Assembly (NCBI GenBank): GCA_013115125.1
Contig: JABANN010000230.1
Coordinates: 1-50,299, forward strand
DNA from: Perkinsus olseni
Taxonomy: Eukaryota > Perkinsozoa > Perkinsida
Reading direction: 5' to 3'
Length of the DNA stretch: 50,299 bases
How positions within the stretch are numbered: position 1 is the first letter of the stretch; each line of letters starts with the position of its first letter. The translations under genes and the position numbers were made by a program. The notes below the pieces were generated by a model. It was not told the DNA's origin and searched no databases. It saw only the letters and a program-made list of their open reading frames with translations. Below, in pieces: positions 44,601 through 50,299 of this stretch.

Positions 44601-46376
44601 ATGAAATCACTACAGAATGATGTGCAGCTACTGCGGCCTGAATATAACCAGCGCCTGATTAGCTCGATGCACAGTCTAACCACTCGATGCTGAACGCGTG
44701 GCGAGCGAGCTCAGTCCACAGGTTCCAGTTATGACGGATTTCTCACCGTTGGATTCCCGCAACTTCTCCTTGATACTGTTTGAGGACGAATCTGGCGGTC
44801 TTCCAGTAGTCCTTATGGACGTCCTCTGCGAGAAAGAAAATACTTCGCGAAGGAGTGGAGGTGGACACCAACCGTCGTTATCGTTAGCCACTTGCCGCAC
44901 GAACCAGTCGTACTGTTTCCTCATGAATTCCAGCACGGCCTGGGATGGAAGGCCGATGATTAACAGGAAAGGCTGCAAGATCGTCTCATATTTCATTGTA
45001 AAATGAATTTTGCAATAAGAAATTATTTTTATTGTTATTATATATTATTTTGGGTATTTTTTTGATTTCACGAAAAAAAAGATACCACGTAAAATTTTCA
45101 CATACTTTCTTTATCATCGTGATCCCCCTTCAGGCACTGAAACGCCAAGTGCAATATTCTCATCAATTTCCCATCGAGAGCAGCACCCCAACGACTGCTG
45201 ATCTAGAAGAGCTAGTTGCGTAGAGTGAGGGACGTCAGTTTGGCCGACAAACTGATAATGACTGTCTGAGAAAAGTAAAATTAGAAAAAATTAGCAAAAA
45301 AAATGCGTGTGCGAAAATTAGCACCCAACTAGCGTGAACGTGTCGCTGTTCCACTTACATCAGGGAATGGTTCGTCCACCTTGCCGACAAAATAATCCCT
45401 CAAGTTGCGGAAGTTGTTGATAATGTGGTGGCCGGTGATGTAACCCTCCAGGAAACTGAGGGGGAGGAGAAGCTAACAAGTGCTGCAGCGTGATGGGGGC
45501 AGCAGTCCACCCGGCGGCGAATGCCTGGTCATCCGGAGAGTGCGTATCATTAGTATCTGTCAATCGACGAGTCAAGCACGGTATGGTCTTGAGGTGTTCG
45601 TTAATGCGTCGGAAGCAGTAAAAACCGAAAAATGTGAAAGATTCATTAATTCAAAACGAATGAGACGATGGAGTGTGTTATGATAGATGATCGACGTCGT
45701 AGAGCGAGGGAAAAGCCTAGGTGTCATCAGCGAACAGGAGTGCACCCTCTACGGCTGTATGATTCGCGGCACGACCTCTCTTTCCTGTTCCTGTAGAACT
45801 GGTAGCACGCTAGTCACTTTTCCCGCAGTCGGCTACAACGTGGCAGTGCTACCGTTACAAGGACTACCGAAGCAGCCAGCGGGCGACAGAGATGACAACC
45901 GCCCTGTCGAGAATCCGGAGACTTACAGATCTCCAGCACGCCCCAGCCACGAGACAAGAGGGAGTCTTCAAAGTACCTTAGCGTGTGGGGAGGAACTCTT
46001 TTCTGCTAGTGATCATCGCCATGCGGGAGACGGAAGACATTGTCAAGCATCATTGCGACCGACAGCGCTCCACTGTCACCAGTTCAACGAGGAACGGCCC
46101 TTCCAATAAGTTCTAGAAGCTTGGCAAGCTCACCCCTTAGCGGCGGCTGAGTCGTCCTGCACACCCTTCTTGTACTGAATGTCTCGCTGCGCGCTATTCC
46201 CATTGGTCATGACACCTGCACAGGGGCGAGTATGTCAGTGGTGGGAGTTAATAATGAGAGGTGTACTGACCAGGAACATAGACAGAAATCGAATGAGTCT
46301 CGAAGGGCTTCACTTCGTCATAACCGGTGGAAAGTTGTATTAGGAGACAGTGCGCGAAGAAGAGTAATGATAGCAT
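41634..46376 (-). CDS. Phospholipase B-like hydrolase (lysosomal/secreted Ntn-type)
   Basis: Exon 1 (46271-46376) starts with a signal peptide (MLSLLFFAHCLLIQLSTG). Following exons are 46134-46215, 45927-45976 (GYFEDSLLSRGWGVLEI), 45511-45556, 45359-45455 (GFLEGYITGHHIINNFR), 44873-44939 and 44747-44825. 44060-44600 is only partly resolved (VLNAIGDLLDIV). Exon 43631-43720 holds MCTALVKVAP; in the family this Cys is the nucleophile exposed by self-cleavage. Later exons give SFSSYAGSQMSLDDFYLMSS, GTYNNQYMVIDLNKF, ALRWGYWAS, EIFRRD, CARGDLPD and DTKATN, ending FLYQ at 41634. These are hallmark PLB-like motifs. The family cleaves acyl ester or amide bonds in lysosomes or outside the cell; the exact substrate is uncertain. 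One intron (43229-43273) carries the 16-bp motif. Confidence 0.9.
43243..43258 (-). repeat. Copy of the 16-bp motif in a phospholipase intron
   Basis: AATTTCGTGGCGCGCG on the gene strand, inside the 45-nt intron 43229-43273 between NNAE and VMSFSS. Reading through would give INFVAREISPQ, which the family lacks at this place, so the intron call is favoured. Confidence 0.65.
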
Positions 46377-46641
46377 TATGAAAATGGGGGTAATGAACTG
46401 GAAAAGGTACCCCTTTCAATACATGTTTTTACTATCTCCACCAAAGATACCTTGATAGACTACGTTAACCTCATCCGTTGATGGCCACCTTCGAGCTAAG
46501 ATACGCTATGGTTTGAGAGAGGAGCTGAACGCAACACGGCAGGCTGACGTGAATGGCTTCAGCCAGTAAGTGTGTCAATGAGAAATGCTCTCGCGAGTTA
46601 AAATGGAACAAATACGTGTTTCAAATGTAACTTAGAAAAAA

Positions 46642-49600
46642 TCAGATAACAACAGAATCTACTTCAATGCCATGCTCATCGACAGCGACGAGTGAAACGC
46701 TTCCTTCCACACTGAGATCGATCTTGGCTATCCACACGTGATTGACGGTACCTGACACGCGCGAGCAAGTTGCTATTGAAATGCAGAAATTTGCGATTTA
46801 CGATGAAGGGAAATTGTCGAGGAGTATCGTGGTTTACGGTACAGCCGCGCGAGGGTAAGAACCCAAAGGCCGACGTGTGAAATTGACGATGTGATACAGG
46901 AGGGCTCTCGCCTTACCCAGCTTAGCGAAGCGTTGATCATCCCGAGCGAGGGCGTCTTCAGATGGACTGTCGTTGGGAGACACACCCCATTTGCCATCGC
47001 CAACAAATCTGATCAACAAACATCACTAGATCGCAACGAGGACCTCCAAGCTCTTACACTGTACTGAACCCGCTGCTGCTTGCATTCGTCGCCACCTTGC
47101 CGTCCCTTAACGGATGTGTTCGTTTGAAGGCGTGGACGTGGTGTTCGAAGGCCACCGTGATGTTAATTCTGAAGCGCACAAGTTGTTTGCCGATGCGGCA
47201 TCTCAGAATGAGAAATGATCTTCGCGCCGTCTTTACGATGAGGAGAAAAGTGAGAGCTCAAGAAAAATGAGAAAGTAGTACAGTGAGACAAGCATCGATT
47301 ATGATACTAACCGACTTTGCAAAGAGATCCCTCTCCCAAACCTCCCTCAGTCGGGTACTCTGGGCCCATATCCCCGGTGAGGATAGACCAGGATACATCG
47401 GCATCTGAACGAGACGATCATGCTACGAGAGAATCTTAGGTTGAAGCTTGACGGACATGGTAAACCGCCATGTGGCGTCTTGGATGCGGTTCTAGTCCGC
47501 CGACACGGTAGTACGCGACCGGTATCCAGTCTGCAGTGCTCTTGGCTGGCTCACCGTAGTCAGAGTCGAGCGCCCAGAGAAATGTGGTATGACCGAGCAC
47601 GTGTAACTGAGGGAAGGGCGGCAGCGAGTGAGAAAGATTCTTGAAAACGGCAAGGGTACCGCACAGAGAAGATTCCTGAGCAGTTAAATAGAAACCGGTA
47701 ACGCGACAGAACGGGTAGCCTGGCGAGAGGGAACAGGGAATCCCCGAGGAAGGCGAGTTTCAGGAGCAGCAGCAGCGGTGGTGGCATGAGAGTGATGATA
47801 CTCTTCCGTGCAGAGCGAGCATGAGAGAACAGTCGGATGTGCAAAAAGCTAGAACTCACGTGATTGTTCGATCGTCGACATATTTCGGGTACTTCACCAT
47901 CATGGACCTCAAATGCGAAATATCCAAAATACAGAGGTCGAAGCTTGCGCATGACGCTCCTAAAAGATATGCTGCGACCAAAGATATCTTTCGAACCGCT
48001 TACATGTCACAATCGTGAGGATTGTATCGCTGCTTAGAGGGCTGTGCCTGAGCGCACAAGCCATGGAAAAAGCGATTCGAAACATGGCAGGGGAAGTCTG
48101 CCTTACGTTGACACCAAGGTCGTGGTTGCCCGTAGTAAAAATTAGGGGAATCATGTACCCTTGAGAGTCATTCAGGCCGGTCGAAGACGACGTATCTTTC
48201 GGTTTCACGCGTATCTTGTCCCAGTTGCTCAGGAACTTATCCCAGATACAAGCACAGCCAATCAGCGAGTTGTCGTAGCTCACGTCTCCAGCAAAAACCT
48301 GAGAAAAAATCAACGAAAAAAGGCGGAGCGACGCGGATGGTATTCGCTGCAGTACCGCAGCATATGGATCGTATTTGGCCACCTGCTCGCTCACTCGCTG
48401 GCCCAGATCGTTGGCGCCCGCATCGCCGCCAACAGCAATGGTCACTTGACCTGACGTAAATACAATATAGTACGGGAAATCTTGCTCATCTTGCATACAC
48501 TTGCTAATCCCATACACAATGCGACGCATCTTCATACGGCATCCAAGTTTGATTGAGTAAGACTTTCCACGGGGTAAATAATTAACAATACACTCGACCG
48601 ATTTATCAACACCAAGGGCACGCGCTAGTCGAAACGCTGAATGGGGTGGCCTCCTCCCCTCGTAGCACCCTACCACTGAGCGGGACCGTCCGGAATCTTC
48701 TCACATCACTGACGATCTTATCATCAGCCAGAATCCAAAACTCTACGACGGCCCCGGGAGTCAAGCCATTGACGTAGGCTGCATGGACGTCTCGCGAGTA
48801 ATCACCGGGGACCTGAATCACAGAATCTTAAACTTAAAACAGCGCCCAACTGCGCGTAGTAGAAGTGGTAAGGAGAGATACTGTCGACTGATGATGTATC
48901 AGAAGGCCCGATAAAGGTTTCCCCACACCTCTCATCAAACTTTAATGTTGAATTTCTCAGCACAAGACAATTCGCTTGCTGAGGTAGGGTGCACGTCCGT
49001 GCTAGTTTGATACCACTCCTTCCACAACTTCTCATACAGCTCTGATGTTCAATGTCTCGTAAACCACAGAGTTGATGGGGAATTTTTACGAACGCATAAC
49101 GAGGTTTCAGAGATATGCATGCCAAGTATCCCTTCAGCTAGCTCAGCCATCACGACAACAAAGGCTCGGCGGGCAATGGCAAACTCTTCGCAGTGCATTG
49201 GCGAACTCTCACAGGAGAGGTGGGTTCTCCCCAAAACGTGGTTTTGTCAGGAAGTGCAGTAAGAAAGAACAGCAGCCTCTGTGTAGCCAAAAGTACTCGA
49301 ACTTGGTTGGGTCGTCATGGTTACGGACATGTGATAGAGCCATAACCATCACCAGGGATTCCCAACCTGCTGTCGAACCGGTTACACTCAGAAGGTGCGA
49401 CTAGGTTAACAGCTGGAGGCGGTGTTCGGTGGACGGAAATGAAGATTGCGCCAGACTTATGATGCAGGCAAGAAACAGCACCTCCCCGACTCACACTGAA
49501 CTTCTGCGGCACGACCCCGCGTTCGCTCCGCTGGCCGCCGCTCTCTCGGTACACGAAAACGACTTTTCGAGACTCGTCCGCTGAGAAATGGGCCTGCGAA

Positions 49601-50001
49601 GGGAACGGGTAGAACTGATCACTAAGTATGGTACAAGTACAAACTGAGAAGATGTCTCCTCGGAGATCGCTCACAAAGACCAGCGAGTATGCGCGCGCAC
49701 GCGTGACACCAAAGATGATGGTGTCTTTAGAGGAAAGCTCATTGGCATCTTGCACTCTGGCTAGTGACAGAGAGCTTACATTGATGATGATCTCACTGGA
49801 CAGGTTGTTAGCGGCAGTGAGATATATTTGACAAGGGCCATCGATGCTGTCGGGTTCACAGGGACGGTGACTGAACGTCAAGGCTCTGGTGAGGCGAGTA
49901 GACCATTGATAGTTCGACGGCCACGCCACCTGAGAAAACAGGAGCTCATGTCTTAATGAGGATGCTGCTGGTCCGAGGATTCTGTTCGCGCGGCACTCCA
50001 A
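46642..50001 (-). CDS. Purple-acid-phosphatase-type metallophosphoesterase
   Basis: Several exons read from the right edge. N-terminal beta-rich part: CQIYLTAANNLSSEIIIN (about 49800-49930), then YSRDVHAAYVNGLTPGAVVE and FWILADDKIVSDVRRF (48640-48800). The catalytic core shows metal-ligand motifs GGDAG and GDVSYDN, then TGNHD (48090-48460). The exon at 47290-47405 reads MPMYPGLSSPGIW. 47058-47168 gives EHHVHAFKRTHPL (the H-x-H ligand), 46917-47008 gives VGDGKWGVSPND, and the last exon 46642-46751 gives NHVWIAKIDLSVEG, ending at TGA. The order and motifs match purple acid phosphatases with a fibronectin-like front domain, usually secreted or vacuolar. The first exon was not found, and 47440-48060 and 48830-49600 are only partly resolved. 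The dispersed repeat at 48964 lies in an intron. Confidence 0.85.
48964..49022 (-). repeat. Dispersed tRNA-sized repeat, copy 2
   Basis: Matches 37738-37795 with about two differences, here between exons of the metallophosphoesterase gene. Confidence 0.75.
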
Positions 50002-50204
50002 CAGCGGCTTCCCCCTCGCCGAGCGGATATTCAGGGTATCTCCGTTGGTGAAACACGGTGATTGACTATACGAGAATCGGGGGTACCATCAGCAGGTGAG
50101 CGTCTAGTATCCCTTTAAGGGGCTCACAGCTCCCTAGCATGCATCCGGGCTCAAATAAGAGGCGATATACTGTAGGACCTCCATTATTAAAGGTTTGCGG
50201 AGCC

Positions 50205-50299
50205 ACAGGAATGTTACATTCCTAACGGCGTAACCAGGGGGGGGCAAAGGGGGGCACCTGCCCCCCTTTCTGACCGACCGGCCCCACCAGCTGCCCCAG
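50205..50299. mobile_element. Possible hAT-like transposon end at the window edge
   Basis: GGCGTAACCAGGGGGGGGCA followed by a G-rich/C-rich inverted stretch (GGGGGGCACCTGCCCCCC) resembles the ends of hAT-type elements. Only the edge is visible, and no target duplication can be tested. Confidence 0.3.

Noticed and set aside
46757-46917. Possible tRNA-like half (CACACGTCGGCC...GGGTTCTTACCC) in a phosphatase intron
   Set aside because: The T loop is too far from consensus to include, though it may be a decayed member.
1-50299. Spliced-leader RNA, 5S, U6 or rRNA genes
   Set aside because: I looked for the known dinoflagellate leader core and for obvious small RNA genes and saw none.

Overview
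The window is nuclear DNA of a unicellular eukaryote. Genes are dense, cut by many short GT-AG introns (usually 43-90 nt), and long prokaryote-like ORFs are absent. An alveolate, possibly a Perkinsus-like protist, would fit the tight same-strand packing and the enzyme set. That placement is inference with low confidence; no spliced-leader or rRNA gene was seen to settle it.

Layout. Positions 1-2768 hold retroelement remains: a LINE-type RNase H piece at the left edge, then a short LTR element with identical LTRs and a 5-bp target duplication. 2.8-5.4 kb holds tRNA or tRNA-like sequences and small coding pieces. 5.4-11.2 kb has no gene I can support but carries several perfect inverted repeats with a one-base centre. 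11.2-24.5 kb holds minus-strand genes, several of low complexity (Trp/acidic, Gln/Pro, Ala/Ser), plus a GNAT acetyltransferase. 25.1-27.4 kb has one unrecognised ORF and a 553-bp MITE-like element. 28.3-39.6 kb is a plus-strand run: a Gln/Pro/Gly-rich protein, a secreted FkbM-like methyltransferase, and a complete trehalose-6-phosphate synthase with a degenerate phosphatase half (32 exons). 41.6-50 kb is a minus-strand pair: a phospholipase B-like hydrolase and a purple-acid-phosphatase-type metallophosphoesterase.

The strongest signal is in the introns. At least 12 introns in five or more separate genes consist largely of a tRNA-like sequence: a T-arm/B-box core, sometimes with anticodon arm and A-box side, in sense or antisense orientation. 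They have tRNA-like sizes (76-78, 86-100 nt) or half-tRNA sizes (50-56 nt), and the splice sites sit at the edges of the tRNA-like part. In one, the T-run after the tRNA 3' half serves as polypyrimidine tract. This looks like intron gain from tRNA genes or tRNA-derived elements. I know of no description of such a system, though I could not search. A second short motif, AATTTCGTGGCGCGCGA, occurs in three introns of three genes and at one further site.

In the right half, trehalose synthesis, a lysosomal-type lipid/amide hydrolase and an acid phosphatase suggest storage-carbohydrate and degradative functions side by side. No operon logic is implied beyond possible polycistronic transcription, suggested by an 82-bp gap between the methyltransferase and the trehalose gene.
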